From NCBI RefSeq assembly GCF_003287275.1, contig NZ_QEVW01000005.1:248001-312000 (forward strand): DNA of 64,000 nucleotides, read 5' to 3'. This DNA is from Paenibacillus taichungensis. Lineage in GTDB: Bacteria > Bacillota > Bacilli > Paenibacillales > Paenibacillaceae. Position numbers and translations under genes: made by a program. The notes beneath the pieces were generated by a model. It was not told the origin of the DNA. It made no database searches and was given only the letters and a program-made list of their open reading frames with translations. Position 1 is the first letter of the stretch. Every line of letters starts with the position of its first letter. Positions 18,565 through 27,775 of the stretch are shown here, piece after piece.

Positions 18565-20211
18565 TTATTCTCTAATTGTTTTCTTCAATTCTGGATAAAA
18601 TGTCATTCTATTTTTGCCCGCACGTTTCGATTCATACAGCGCCTCGTCTGCCATACGGATAATTTCACTTGGATTGCCACTGTTGGTGGGATACTCTGCA
18701 CCCCCAATGCTGCATCCAATATGAATTCGTTCATATTCAATAATAAACGGCTTATTCAGGCGCTGTATGATATCTTCTGCATAGATACGAGCTTCTTCTC
18801 TTGGGTTGCTTCCCACAGAACGGAGCACAATGAGGAACTCATCTCCGCCAAGTCTTACCGTGATTCCCTTGTCATGACGAAGACTGGTCAAACGCTGAGC
18901 TACTTTTTGCAGCAGAATATCTCCGGTCTGATGTCCAAGCGTATCATTCACACTTTTGAATCCATCCAGATCAAGGTAAAGGAACGTTAACGTGTGATTT
19001 TCACTTTCCATCTCCAATGATTCTTCCAGATAGAGTTCGAGTGCTGTACGATTGGGCAGACCGGTCAATTGATCATAATGCGCAAGATTCTGCATAATAA
19101 CCAGTTCCGAGTCCTTATTTGTTAGGGAAGTCAGCATATCTCCCAAGGAACGCGACAACACTTCAATTTCCCTGAAGCCCCGATTTTCCGGAATCTGTAC
19201 TTGCTCTCCAGCACCAAGTCGATTCGCCACTTGAGTCAGCCGTGCAATCGGAGCCGAGATTTTCCTGGAAATGATCCAGCCAATTAATGCAAATAGCACC
19301 GTAACCGAGAGTCCTGCCCACACATTGAACCAGAGCATGTCGGTCACGGAAGAAAAGGCTGTTGATTTAAGCTGACGAATAACCACAGTCCATCCAAGTC
19401 CGGGATAATCAAGATGCCCCTGGCTAGCCGCAAACCCGGTTACATATTCTCTTCCATCCGGCCATTCTTCTATGGACCAGCTGCTTTTGTTCAGTCTTGC
19501 CCCTTCAATGCCAGATAACTTCAAAGGAAGACCAATCCATTCTTTAGGACCAAGCAACACCGTATTTTCCCTTTGGCTGACAATAAACATCTCGATATCC
19601 TTTTCCTCATATTTCAAAGGTTGCAGGACACTTTCCTCCATTTCCTTCGCCCAGGCCCAGCTCAAATGTGCCGCAAGTACGCCAGCAATCTCTCCGTTCT
19701 TGTATTTCACAGGAAAGCTAATATCGACAAATTGCAGTGGTTCGCCGGTCGGGTTCGGAAGCAGCTTCGCCAAAAGGACCGCATCATGGACATCTCCAAT
19801 AAATTTACCCTTAATTCCTTCCTGATACACGGGGCGTTCGGATAAATTTTCACTCAGCAATATGCCGTCTGTGGAAGCCAGCACTTTTCCTTTTGGATCC
19901 ATGAATCCAACCCATGAGAAAGTGGGAAAGCTATCTTGGAGCTGATCGAGCAGCATCTGCATTTCGGCAGGCTGAAAACGGTCTTCCAAGGCAATCATTC
20001 GACCCAGAAGATTCAATTCGCCTGAACGCGACCACATGAAGCGATCCAGCTTGTCTGATGTCTGAGAAGCCGTGCTGATGAGGGAATGACCAATCTCCGT
20101 CTCCACAGCAATGGATGATTTTTGACTAAGAATATACCCAATCGTCAGTGTAACCAGCAGGGATAACACAGCGAAGGTCATGGTGAGTACAGTTTTAAGC
20201 TTGAATGACAT
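18565..20211 (-). CDS. Cache-domain diguanylate cyclase (GGDEF)
   Basis: 548 aa. A membrane helix at about 8-30, an extracytoplasmic double-Cache type sensor (about 35-280, with VGFMDPKGKVLASTDG), a second helix near 300, a HAMP linker (RLTQVANRLGAGE) and a C-terminal GGDEF domain with DLDGFKSVNDTLGH and RLGGDEF. It should synthesise cyclic di-GMP in response to an external small ligand. The I-site Asp is absent. The frame is open to 20259, but ATG 20211 has GGAGG 5 nt upstream and was chosen. No EAL domain follows. Confidence 0.88.
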   Translation of the reverse strand: MSFKLKTVLTMTFAVLSLLVTLTIGYILSQKSSIAVETEIGHSLISTASQTSDKLDRFMWSRSGELNLLGRMIALEDRFQPAEMQMLLDQLQDSFPTFSWVGFMDPKGKVLASTDGILLSENLSERPVYQEGIKGKFIGDVHDAVLLAKLLPNPTGEPLQFVDISFPVKYKNGEIAGVLAAHLSWAWAKEMEESVLQPLKYEEKDIEMFIVSQRENTVLLGPKEWIGLPLKLSGIEGARLNKSSWSIEEWPDGREYVTGFAASQGHLDYPGLGWTVVIRQLKSTAFSSVTDMLWFNVWAGLSVTVLFALIGWIISRKISAPIARLTQVANRLGAGEQVQIPENRGFREIEVLSRSLGDMLTSLTNKDSELVIMQNLAHYDQLTGLPNRTALELYLEESLEMESENHTLTFLYLDLDGFKSVNDTLGHQTGDILLQKVAQRLTSLRHDKGITVRLGGDEFLIVLRSVGSNPREEARIYAEDIIQRLNKPFIIEYERIHIGCSIGGAEYPTNSGNPSEIIRMADEALYESKRAGKNRMTFYPELKKTIRE

Positions 20212-20511
20212 AACTTCCTCCAATAATCGGTGAAACCAGCTTGCTTTTTTCAACATCATTCATGTTGTTTAAGAACTACGCGATGTCACCTTCGTTTACA
20301 TCTTTATCGGAGATAATGTCTTTTTTCATTATACACATCCATACAATATGGAGACGTTATTTGTACCGTGTTTCTTCCATTCAAAGAATAGTCACGATTC
20401 TGTATATACATACTTGGGTTATGAATATAGAGAGCAAGCATGCTCACAGCGCCATATGAGCATCTGTTTGCCACAACAAAGAGCATTAGAAATTCAGTCA
20501 TTGGGGGTGTA
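20212..20511. other. Divergent intergenic region
   Basis: About 300 bp between the Cache-GGDEF gene and mrpA. It must hold both promoters, but no clear -35/-10 pair stands out. A 7-bp dyad (ATGCTCA / TGAGCAT, 20440-20463) lies 50 bp before the mrpA start; significance unknown. Confidence 0.4.
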
Positions 20512-23469
20512 ATGTTGAGCCTGCTTCATGTTGCTGTGATTCTGCCTTTTGCCGCTGGTATTGTACTTGCCATGCTGCATCGTTTCTTCCGTAAAATACA
20601 TATGGGATGGCTGGTTTTACTTATCCCGGCCCTATTATTTGTTTATTTTGCGAGCCTCGTACCCGCCGTGTCTCAGCGGAATATGGTTTCCGGGTATATC
20701 CCCTGGATTCCGTCACTGGACATTGGATTTAATCTATATCTGGATGGCCTAAGTTTGCTGTTGACATTGTTAATCACCGGTGTAGGAACACTGGTGGTGC
20801 TCTACTCCATTTTCTACATGGATACCAAAGAAGCCCTAAACCGCTTTTACTTGTATCTGCTGATGTTTATGGGAGCCATGCTTGGCGTGGTACTGTCGGA
20901 TAATATGATTGTGTTGTATGGATTCTGGGAGTTGACCAGTATTACGTCCTTTCTCCTGATCGCTTTTCACTACAAACGCAAAGCGTCTACCTCAGGCGCA
21001 CAGAAATCGTTCCTCATTACCGTATTTGGCGGATTCGCCATGCTTGCTGGATTCATGCTGATGTATCTCATGACTGGCACATTCAGCATTCGGGCAACCA
21101 TTACGGAATGGGGACAGATTCAGGACAGTTCACTATTCTTACCTGCTCTTGTGCTGATTTTGATCGGGGCTTTTACCAAATCCGCTCAGTTTCCGTTCCA
21201 CATCTGGCTGCCTGACGCCATGGAAGCTCCAACACCCGTCAGTGCCTATCTGCACTCGGCGACCATGGTCAAGGCTGGACTGTATGTTGTAGCCCGGTTT
21301 ACCCCCATCTTTGGTGGACAGGGATTATGGTTCTGGCTCGTCACCGGGGTTGGACTGCTCACACTGTGTTATGGATCATTCCTTGCCGTGAAAAAAAATG
21401 ACCTTAAGGCGATCCTAGCCTATTCTACCATCTCACAGCTTGGTCTCATCATGTCATTGCTCGGCGTTGGCTCGGCAGCCATCTATTTCGGATATGGCGA
21501 ATCCTCCGCGATGTACACGGTTGCCATTACGGCAGCACTGCTTCATCTGTTCAATCACGCTACCTTCAAGGCGGCACTGTTCATGGTCGTTGGCATTGTG
21601 GATCATGAGACAGGCACGCGGGATATAAGGAAACTCGGCGGACTTGCTTCATTTATGCCTGTGACCTTTACGGTAGCGCTCGTCGGAGCACTCGCCATGG
21701 CCGGAATTCCGCCGTTTAACGGATTTCTGAGCAAGGAGCTGTTCTTTCAGGCAATGGTGGAAGTCACACACCTCCGCATCTTTGGACTCGGTTCATGGAG
21801 TGTACTCTTGCCTGTCTTCGCCTGGCTTGCAAGTGTGTTCACACTGATCTATGCGCTTATCATTGTGTTCAAAACGTTCCTTGGCCGCATGCGCAGCGAA
21901 CTTCCTGCGGAAAAACTGCATGAAGCTCCAGTCGGCATGTTGATTCCTCCGGTTATACTCGGGATTCTTGTGATCCTATTTGGTCTATTCCCGAATCTGC
22001 TGTCTGGATCATTAATTGAACCGGCGATGGCTGCTGTACTTCCATCGCTGCTGACCGGAAATGAGCATTTTGATGTTCATTTCTCACTGTGGCACGGCCT
22101 CACACCGGAATTAATCATGACCATCGGTGTAATCGCCCTCGGTATTACATTGTACAAATTGCTGCCGCGCTGGAGAACAATTTACGAGCACTATCCTCAA
22201 GGGTTAACGATAAACAATATGTATCATGTCGTACTCGATAATCTCCAGCATTATGCACGTAAATGGACGGAAGCCTATATGAATGGCTCGGTTCGTAATT
22301 ATCTGGTATATATTTTCTCGTTCACTGTTGCATTGCTGGTCTACGCCTTTTTCCGTTCAGGAGAGAACATCACCTGGAATTTCAAGGGCAATGCCCCCTT
22401 TTCTTTCTATGAAGCAGTGCTGCTTGTCGCACTGATTGCAGCAGCGGTTTCGATCCCTTTTGCCAAGAACAGACTATCCGCAGTCATTATGACAGGTGCA
22501 GTAGGTTATCTCGTCACTTTACTGTTCGTGCTGTTCCGAGCGCCGGATTTGGCATTAACCCAGATGATTGTTGAAACGGTATCCGTTGCCCTGTTCCTGC
22601 TCTGCTTTTACCATCTGCCTGAACTGCAACGGGGCAAATCAAGTCGACGCTATCTTCGTGTGAATATGATTGTTGCCATTGCCGTAGGTGTGGTCATGAC
22701 CTTTGTGGCATTAGCTGCAAGCGGAACCGCGTCACTGGAGAGCATTTCCGACTTTTACATTCAGGAAAGTTACAATCTGGCTGGCGGCAAAAATGTCGTC
22801 AACGTGTTGCTGGTGGATTTCCGTGGTTTCGATACCCTTTTGGAGATTATGGTACTTGGGGTCGCTTCATTGTCCATCTATTCCATGATTAATCTGAATC
22901 TCGAAGCGAGGGATCTTGGCGCCAGACTGAAATTCCGCAAGAAAGAACAGACTGAAGAAACCGATGCTGAGACAGATGACAACGCGGACAATACGAAAAA
23001 GTATGGGAACCGTGAACGAAGCTCATCAAAATGGGATACCGTACCACTCCAAAGCAATGATGTATTGTTGCAAACGACAACCAAGGTTGTTGTCTTTATC
23101 ATTCTAACCTTTGCGCTGCATTTGTTCTTTGCAGGACATCATAATCCGGGTGGCGGGTTCATTGGCGGCTTGGTAACGGCAGCTGGACTGGTTTTAATTG
23201 CACTGGCATTCAGTACAGATACCGTACGCAAAGCGTTACCTATCGATTTTCGCACCTTGACGGCCATCGGGCTGGCCATTGCCTTATTGACTGGAGCAGG
23301 CTCGTTTTTGTTCGGCGTACCTTTCCTCAGTCAGACCTATGGTTACTTCGATCTTCCAATACTTGGAGAGACTGAACTTGCGACCGCGATGTTGTTTGAC
23401 CTCGGCGTATATCTAGCCGTCCTGGGAGTCACCATGAATATCATTCTACAGATCGGGGAGGATCGCTGA
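20512..23469 (+). CDS. mrpA: Mrp Na+/H+ antiporter subunit A fused to subunit B
   Basis: 985 aa. Residues 1-800 match MrpA/MnhA, the large proton-translocating subunit related to complex I NuoL, with conserved HIWLPDAMEAPTPVSAYLHS and MVKAGLYVVAR. After a hydrophilic linker rich in E, D and K (around 825-870), residues 880-985 form an MrpB/MnhB domain (GHHNPGGGFIGGLVTAAG, LFDLGVYLAVLGV). No separate mrpB follows, so this is an A-B fusion, as in group 2 mrp operons. The complex expels Na+ in exchange for protons for pH and sodium tolerance. ATG 20512 has GGGGGTG just upstream; an upstream in-frame ATG at 20440 lacks a ribosome site. Confidence 0.93.
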   Translation: MLSLLHVAVILPFAAGIVLAMLHRFFRKIHMGWLVLLIPALLFVYFASLVPAVSQRNMVSGYIPWIPSLDIGFNLYLDGLSLLLTLLITGVGTLVVLYSIFYMDTKEALNRFYLYLLMFMGAMLGVVLSDNMIVLYGFWELTSITSFLLIAFHYKRKASTSGAQKSFLITVFGGFAMLAGFMLMYLMTGTFSIRATITEWGQIQDSSLFLPALVLILIGAFTKSAQFPFHIWLPDAMEAPTPVSAYLHSATMVKAGLYVVARFTPIFGGQGLWFWLVTGVGLLTLCYGSFLAVKKNDLKAILAYSTISQLGLIMSLLGVGSAAIYFGYGESSAMYTVAITAALLHLFNHATFKAALFMVVGIVDHETGTRDIRKLGGLASFMPVTFTVALVGALAMAGIPPFNGFLSKELFFQAMVEVTHLRIFGLGSWSVLLPVFAWLASVFTLIYALIIVFKTFLGRMRSELPAEKLHEAPVGMLIPPVILGILVILFGLFPNLLSGSLIEPAMAAVLPSLLTGNEHFDVHFSLWHGLTPELIMTIGVIALGITLYKLLPRWRTIYEHYPQGLTINNMYHVVLDNLQHYARKWTEAYMNGSVRNYLVYIFSFTVALLVYAFFRSGENITWNFKGNAPFSFYEAVLLVALIAAAVSIPFAKNRLSAVIMTGAVGYLVTLLFVLFRAPDLALTQMIVETVSVALFLLCFYHLPELQRGKSSRRYLRVNMIVAIAVGVVMTFVALAASGTASLESISDFYIQESYNLAGGKNVVNVLLVDFRGFDTLLEIMVLGVASLSIYSMINLNLEARDLGARLKFRKKEQTEETDAETDDNADNTKKYGNRERSSSKWDTVPLQSNDVLLQTTTKVVVFIILTFALHLFFAGHHNPGGGFIGGLVTAAGLVLIALAFSTDTVRKALPIDFRTLTAIGLAIALLTGAGSFLFGVPFLSQTYGYFDLPILGETELATAMLFDLGVYLAVLGVTMNIILQIGEDR

Positions 23470-23470
23470 T

Positions 23471-23809
23471 ATGGAAATATTGATGTGTGTGGCCGTTGGC
23501 ATTTTGTTTGCAGTCGCCGTCTTTTTAATCTTATCGCGGAGCCTGCTCCGGATCGTGCTTGGCATGTCCATACTCACTCACGGGGTGCATCTGCTGCTGA
23601 TTACGATGTCCCGTCTCAAAACTGGAGCACCACCGCTGCTTGGGGAGCAGGCTGAACGTTATGTCGATCCACTTCCCCAGGCGCTGATATTGACATCCAT
23701 TGTCATTAATTTCGGACTAACCGCCTTTTTCTTTGTACTCTCCTATCGTTCCTATCTGAAGCTGAAAACAGACGATATGGAAGAAGTAAGGGGGCGTCCT
23801 TATGAATAA
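23471..23809 (+). CDS. mrpC: Mrp antiporter subunit C
   Basis: 112 aa, NuoK-like small subunit with three membrane helices (GILFAVAVFLILSRSLLRIV, GMSILTHGVHLLLI, LTSIVINFGLTAFF). The DPLPQALILTSIVI segment is typical of MrpC/MnhC. ATG 23471 follows GGGAGG and is 1 nt after the mrpA stop; its 3' end overlaps mrpD by 8 bp. Confidence 0.93.
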   Translation: MEILMCVAVGILFAVAVFLILSRSLLRIVLGMSILTHGVHLLLITMSRLKTGAPPLLGEQAERYVDPLPQALILTSIVINFGLTAFFFVLSYRSYLKLKTDDMEEVRGRPYE

Positions 23810-25280
23810 TCTCGTTGTTCTGCCCATTCTGTTGCCACTGATTACCGGGGTTATAGCCCTTCTATTCTTCCGGCGGGTAAGCATCCAGCGGGTTGTGAGT
23901 GTTATTGGCCTTTTGCTGACGGCAGCCGCTTCAACCGTGCTGATTACCCAAGTGACACAATCCGGGATACAGACGCTCAATATGGGAGGCTGGGAACCGC
24001 CTTACGGCATTGTACTTGTTGCAGATATGGTATCTGCCTTGCTCGTCGTGGCCGCTTCGATCATTGCTCTTGCATGTCTGCTTTACGCCTTCCGCAGTGT
24101 AAATAAGGAACGGGAAGAACATCATTTTTACCCGTTCTTTCATTTCCTTATTGCAGGGGTGAACGGTTCGTTTCTTACCGGTGACCTGTTTAACCTGTTT
24201 GTATGCTTTGAACTGATGCTTATCTCTTCTTATGCACTAATTGTATTGGGAGGTACGGAAAGACAACTACGAGAAACGATCAAGTATGTCTTGATTAACA
24301 TTGTCTCTTCTGCACTATTTGTTGCCTCTATCGGTTTTCTCTACTCTGTTACCGGCACATTAAACATGGCCGACTTGTCCAATCGGATCGCTGAAGTTGG
24401 ACAGAGTGGAGTCATTACCCTGATCGCTGTCCTCTTCCTGATCGTATTTAGTATCAAGGCTGGACTATTTCTGTTCTTCTGGTTATCCGGCTCTTACGCA
24501 GCACCTCCGGCAGTGGTAACCGCCCTATTTGCCGGTTTGCTGACCAAAGTTGGCCTGTATGCCATTGTGCGAACATTCACACTGATTTTCTATCATGATC
24601 CTGATTTCTTCCACGCCCTTATCGGCTGGATGGCCGGAGCGACCATGGTACTCGGGGTAATCGGGGCCATTTCATATCGTGACGTCAATAAAATACTAAT
24701 TTACAACGTAATCGCAGGGGTAGGTTTTGTAGCCTTCGGCATGGCCGCAGCAAGTCGTCCGTCACTGGAAGGACTGCTCTTCTACATGCTGCATGATATG
24801 CTCATCAAAACACTGCTATTCCTGCTCGGAGGCGCTCTGATCGCGGTCGCAGGCACCTCCAAACTCGACAATATGGGCGGGCTGATCCACCGCTACCCAC
24901 TGCTTGGTTGGATGTTCTTCATCAGTGCACTTGCACTGGCAGGTATTCCTCCGTTCAGTGGATTTCCTGGGAAATTGTTGCTATTTGAAGGCGGGTTACA
25001 GGCTGGCTTATACGGTCTGACTGGCATTGCCGTCCTTTCCAGCCTGCTGATGTTGTATTCGGTTCTTCGCATCTTCATCCAGGCGTTCTGGGGTGAACCG
25101 CCGGCAGGCGCAGTGAGAAGACCTTATGCCGTGAACGGCCTGCTCATCCCTGCCGGAATTCTGTTTGTGTTCATCATCGCGATGGGTGTGGGGGCTGAGG
25201 GCATGTTCCAACTGACCTCCCGCGCAGGCGACATTCTGCTGCATCCCAATGTATATATAGATGCAGTGTTGAAGGAGTAG
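23802..25280 (+). CDS. mrpD: Mrp antiporter subunit D
   Basis: 492 aa, NuoM/N-like proton-translocating subunit with about 14 helices. Family landmarks include NLFVCFELMLISSYALIVLGG, the SGSYAAPPAVVTALFAGLLTKVG segment and GIPPFSGFPGK. It overlaps mrpC by 8 bp and abuts mrpE directly (TAG followed by ATG), so expression is tightly coupled in the operon. Confidence 0.93.
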   Translation: MNNLVVLPILLPLITGVIALLFFRRVSIQRVVSVIGLLLTAAASTVLITQVTQSGIQTLNMGGWEPPYGIVLVADMVSALLVVAASIIALACLLYAFRSVNKEREEHHFYPFFHFLIAGVNGSFLTGDLFNLFVCFELMLISSYALIVLGGTERQLRETIKYVLINIVSSALFVASIGFLYSVTGTLNMADLSNRIAEVGQSGVITLIAVLFLIVFSIKAGLFLFFWLSGSYAAPPAVVTALFAGLLTKVGLYAIVRTFTLIFYHDPDFFHALIGWMAGATMVLGVIGAISYRDVNKILIYNVIAGVGFVAFGMAAASRPSLEGLLFYMLHDMLIKTLLFLLGGALIAVAGTSKLDNMGGLIHRYPLLGWMFFISALALAGIPPFSGFPGKLLLFEGGLQAGLYGLTGIAVLSSLLMLYSVLRIFIQAFWGEPPAGAVRRPYAVNGLLIPAGILFVFIIAMGVGAEGMFQLTSRAGDILLHPNVYIDAVLKE

Positions 25281-25763
25281 ATGCGTATGGCCTTTCAGAT
25301 TGTGCTGAATCTGATCATTGCCTTTGTATGGATGTTTCTGAATAATGCGTGGAATGGTGTTGGCTTTCTCACGGGTTTTCTGCTGGGTCTGCTGCTGATT
25401 GGGAGCATGCGACGGTTCTTTCCGCAACGCTTCTATATCGTTCGTGTCTGGGCGATCATCAAGCTGATTGTCTTGCTTTTCAAGGAACTGGTACGGGCCA
25501 GTATTGAAGTTATTCGCCAGATTGTAAAGCCCAAGCTCGATATTCGGCCCGGCATATTTACCTACCAGACACAGCTGTCCTCTGACTGGGAAGTTACACT
25601 CCTTTGTCTGCTCATCTCACTGACGCCAGGTTCCCTCCCACTTGAGATTTCAGGGAATCAACGCAAACTATTTATTCACGCACTGGATATCAAAGACGAA
25701 CAGAAAATGAGTGATGATATCAAAAATACGTTCGAAAAAGCCATTATGGAGGTGACACGATAA
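25281..25763 (+). CDS. mrpE: Mrp antiporter subunit E
   Basis: 160 aa, membrane-anchored MrpE/MnhE subunit. Two helices lie in the first 60 residues (LNLIIAFVWMF, GFLTGFLLGLLLIG), then a soluble C-terminal domain with LTPGSLPLEISG, a conserved family segment. GAAGGAG lies at the end of mrpD upstream of ATG 25281. The stop overlaps the mrpF start by 1 nt. Confidence 0.92.
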   Translation: MRMAFQIVLNLIIAFVWMFLNNAWNGVGFLTGFLLGLLLIGSMRRFFPQRFYIVRVWAIIKLIVLLFKELVRASIEVIRQIVKPKLDIRPGIFTYQTQLSSDWEVTLLCLLISLTPGSLPLEISGNQRKLFIHALDIKDEQKMSDDIKNTFEKAIMEVTR

Positions 25764-26047
25764 TGTTATCCTCACTGTTGTTTATTTCCTTGCTTATTCT
25801 CTCCCTGGCCATTCTGGGTTGTCTGTACCGAGTACTTCGGGGACCCTCCATGGCCGACCGGATTACGGCACTGGATACGATCGGTATTAACGTTATTGCC
25901 ATCGTTGCTGTTCTGTCCATGATGCTTCATACCCAAGCTTATCTGGATATTATTCTGTTGATTGGCATTCTCGCTTTTCTAAGCACAGTTGCATTTGCAC
26001 GATACATTGAACGAGGGGCGGTATTCAAAAATGAAGGAGATCGTTGA
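25763..26047 (+). CDS. mrpF: Mrp antiporter subunit F
   Basis: 94 aa, three membrane helices. RGPSMADRITALDTIGINVI is the hallmark of MrpF/MnhF. It shares one base with the mrpE stop (TAATG) and overlaps mrpG at its 3' end. Confidence 0.93.
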   Translation: MLSSLLFISLLILSLAILGCLYRVLRGPSMADRITALDTIGINVIAIVAVLSMMLHTQAYLDIILLIGILAFLSTVAFARYIERGAVFKNEGDR

Positions 26048-26423
26048 TGGAACCGCCGGAATTGTCATTGGACTCATTGTCTTGCTGGGAGCCTTACTGA
26101 GTGCATTTAGCGCATTCGGACTGATCCGACTGCCAGATGTATACTTACGGGCACATGCCGCCACCAAAAGCACTACACTCGGCGTACTTTGTGTACTGAG
26201 TGGAACGTTTCTTTTCTTCTGGTATTACGATAACTATATCAGTGCTCGGGTATTACTTGGCATTGTATTTGTATTTATCACAGCACCGGTAGCCGGACAT
26301 CTGAACGGACGGGCTGCCTATCGCACAGATGTACCCTTGTGGGAACAGAGTGTACAGGATGAACTTGAACCACTCTTGAAAGGTAAAAAGGTCAACCATG
26401 AAGCCAAGGATATGATGGAATAG
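26031..26423 (+). CDS. mrpG: Mrp antiporter subunit G
   Basis: 131 aa, three membrane helices; GLIRLPDVYLRAHAATKSTT is diagnostic of MrpG/MnhG. ATG 26031 lies inside the end of mrpF (17-bp overlap) with GAGGGG about 11 nt upstream; the frame is open to 25989, but that start has no ribosome site. It is the last gene of the operon; a strong terminator follows. Confidence 0.92.
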   Translation: MKEIVDGTAGIVIGLIVLLGALLSAFSAFGLIRLPDVYLRAHAATKSTTLGVLCVLSGTFLFFWYYDNYISARVLLGIVFVFITAPVAGHLNGRAAYRTDVPLWEQSVQDELEPLLKGKKVNHEAKDMME

Positions 26424-26440
26424 TCACTTGGTTTACAATC

Positions 26441-26489
26441 AAACACCCCCGGGCATGCCGTATATTACTTGGCTGTCCCGGGGGTGTTT
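26441..26489 (+). terminator. Terminator of the mrp operon
   Basis: A perfect 13-bp stem (AAACACCCCCGGG / CCCGGGGGTGTTT) with a 23-nt loop is followed by T-rich sequence, 18 nt after mrpG. Confidence 0.88.
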
Positions 26490-26560
26490 TTGACTATACG
26501 ATTTAGCTTATTCCAATCTATGTTTGTGGAGCAGCGGAACGAAGTTATATTTTAACCGGA

Positions 26561-27733
26561 TCAAAATCCATTCAGTCCCTGCCTTCTCAGATCAGCCGCA
26601 ACAATTCGTGCAAGCTGGGCAGCCCCTTCACGATTCGGATGAAGCGTGTCTCCTGTCATATACAAGGCCAGTGTTGCAGCCGGTCCTATGGACGTGAAAT
26701 AGGCGGAACTGAGTTTGTTCAGTTCTACAAGTGTTACGCCCTCTTCCTGAGCGAGCGCACGTGTAGATGCATTGTACCAGCGATTTTCCGCAGTATGCAC
26801 ATTGGCTGAGTTGAAATCAGTTGCCCGACCCTGAGGCGTCGATAGAACGACTATGGCTCCTTTATTTTTTGCCTGACGGACCATGTCACGCATGATCTCC
26901 TTGAACTCTGCTTCGGTTGTATTGTTCTTGGCATTGGTATCATTAATCCCTAATTGCAAAATGAAGTAGTCTCCCGGCTTAATATACTTCAGAATCGCTT
27001 CCATTTGACCATCATCGCGGAAACCTCTTGCAAATTGACCACTAGAGGCCATATTGCGAACCTGAAACGTACTCGTATTCACGTAGGAAGGAAATAGCTG
27101 TCCCCACCCACCCTGTACACTGCTGCTGAGCGGATAGTAATTGCAGACCGTCGAATCGCCGCCAATATAGATTGTACGATTCGTCACCGTCTGATTTGAT
27201 ATTTTTCGGATTTCAAGTGCGCTTAGTGTAAATGCTGTCCCTTCTTTCCCTTCCGTAACCAAGAGATTTAACTGTCCATCCGTCACCGGAATTTGAAATT
27301 GATCGGTCGCCCCGTTCCCCGTCATATTGATGATCTGGTATACGCCTTCTGCCGCCACACTCGATCTGGCTGTATTGCCCAGGACCACCTTAACCTCGTA
27401 AAGACCGTTGGACAGATCCACATTAAACGTATTCGAACTTTTCGTTCCAAAGGTGACAAACTGTACGGCATCGCTTGCAACACCTGTTCCTGAGGCGGTG
27501 ACATTACGCATATTGGCAGGTGTATTGAATCCATAACCTTTCGCTGAGGTGTAGGCCTCCGTTGCCGACACACCTGTGTAACCGTTCTCAACTGCACCCG
27601 CACCAAAGTCAAATTTGTACTCATTCGCCGCAGCTTGGGCGACCTGTCCTCCATTAGCTGTCAGAGCACCTCCAATCAGACTAGTAAACAGGGTTAGACA
27701 GAGCAAATACCGCACGGATTTTGACCATTTCAT
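26561..27733 (-). CDS. Secreted rhamnogalacturonan acetylesterase-like SGNH hydrolase
   Basis: 390 aa with a Sec signal peptide (about 1-34). Residues 40-175 form a beta-rich, malectin/galactose-binding-like module (YKFDFGAGAVENGYTG). The C-terminal SGNH domain shows the RGAE blocks: IYIGGDSTVCNYYP (nucleophile Ser), a Gly block (MASSGQFARGF), LQLGINDTN, and DTLHPNREGA with the catalytic Asp and His. It should remove acetyl groups from rhamnogalacturonan or another plant polysaccharide outside the cell, like B. subtilis YesT/YesY. It has GAGAGGAG before ATG 27733 and follows an esterase gene by 42 bp, probably one operon. Confidence 0.88.
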   Translation of the reverse strand: MKWSKSVRYLLCLTLFTSLIGGALTANGGQVAQAAANEYKFDFGAGAVENGYTGVSATEAYTSAKGYGFNTPANMRNVTASGTGVASDAVQFVTFGTKSSNTFNVDLSNGLYEVKVVLGNTARSSVAAEGVYQIINMTGNGATDQFQIPVTDGQLNLLVTEGKEGTAFTLSALEIRKISNQTVTNRTIYIGGDSTVCNYYPLSSSVQGGWGQLFPSYVNTSTFQVRNMASSGQFARGFRDDGQMEAILKYIKPGDYFILQLGINDTNAKNNTTEAEFKEIMRDMVRQAKNKGAIVVLSTPQGRATDFNSANVHTAENRWYNASTRALAQEEGVTLVELNKLSSAYFTSIGPAATLALYMTGDTLHPNREGAAQLARIVAADLRRQGLNGF

Positions 27734-27775
27734 AACTAAACTCTCCTCTCAAAGGTTCATTTATATATGATTGCC

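Noticed and set aside
20440..20511. 24-codon N-terminal extension of MrpA
   Set aside because: There is no ribosome site before ATG 20440, whereas GGGGGTG precedes ATG 20512 and MrpA proteins normally start there.
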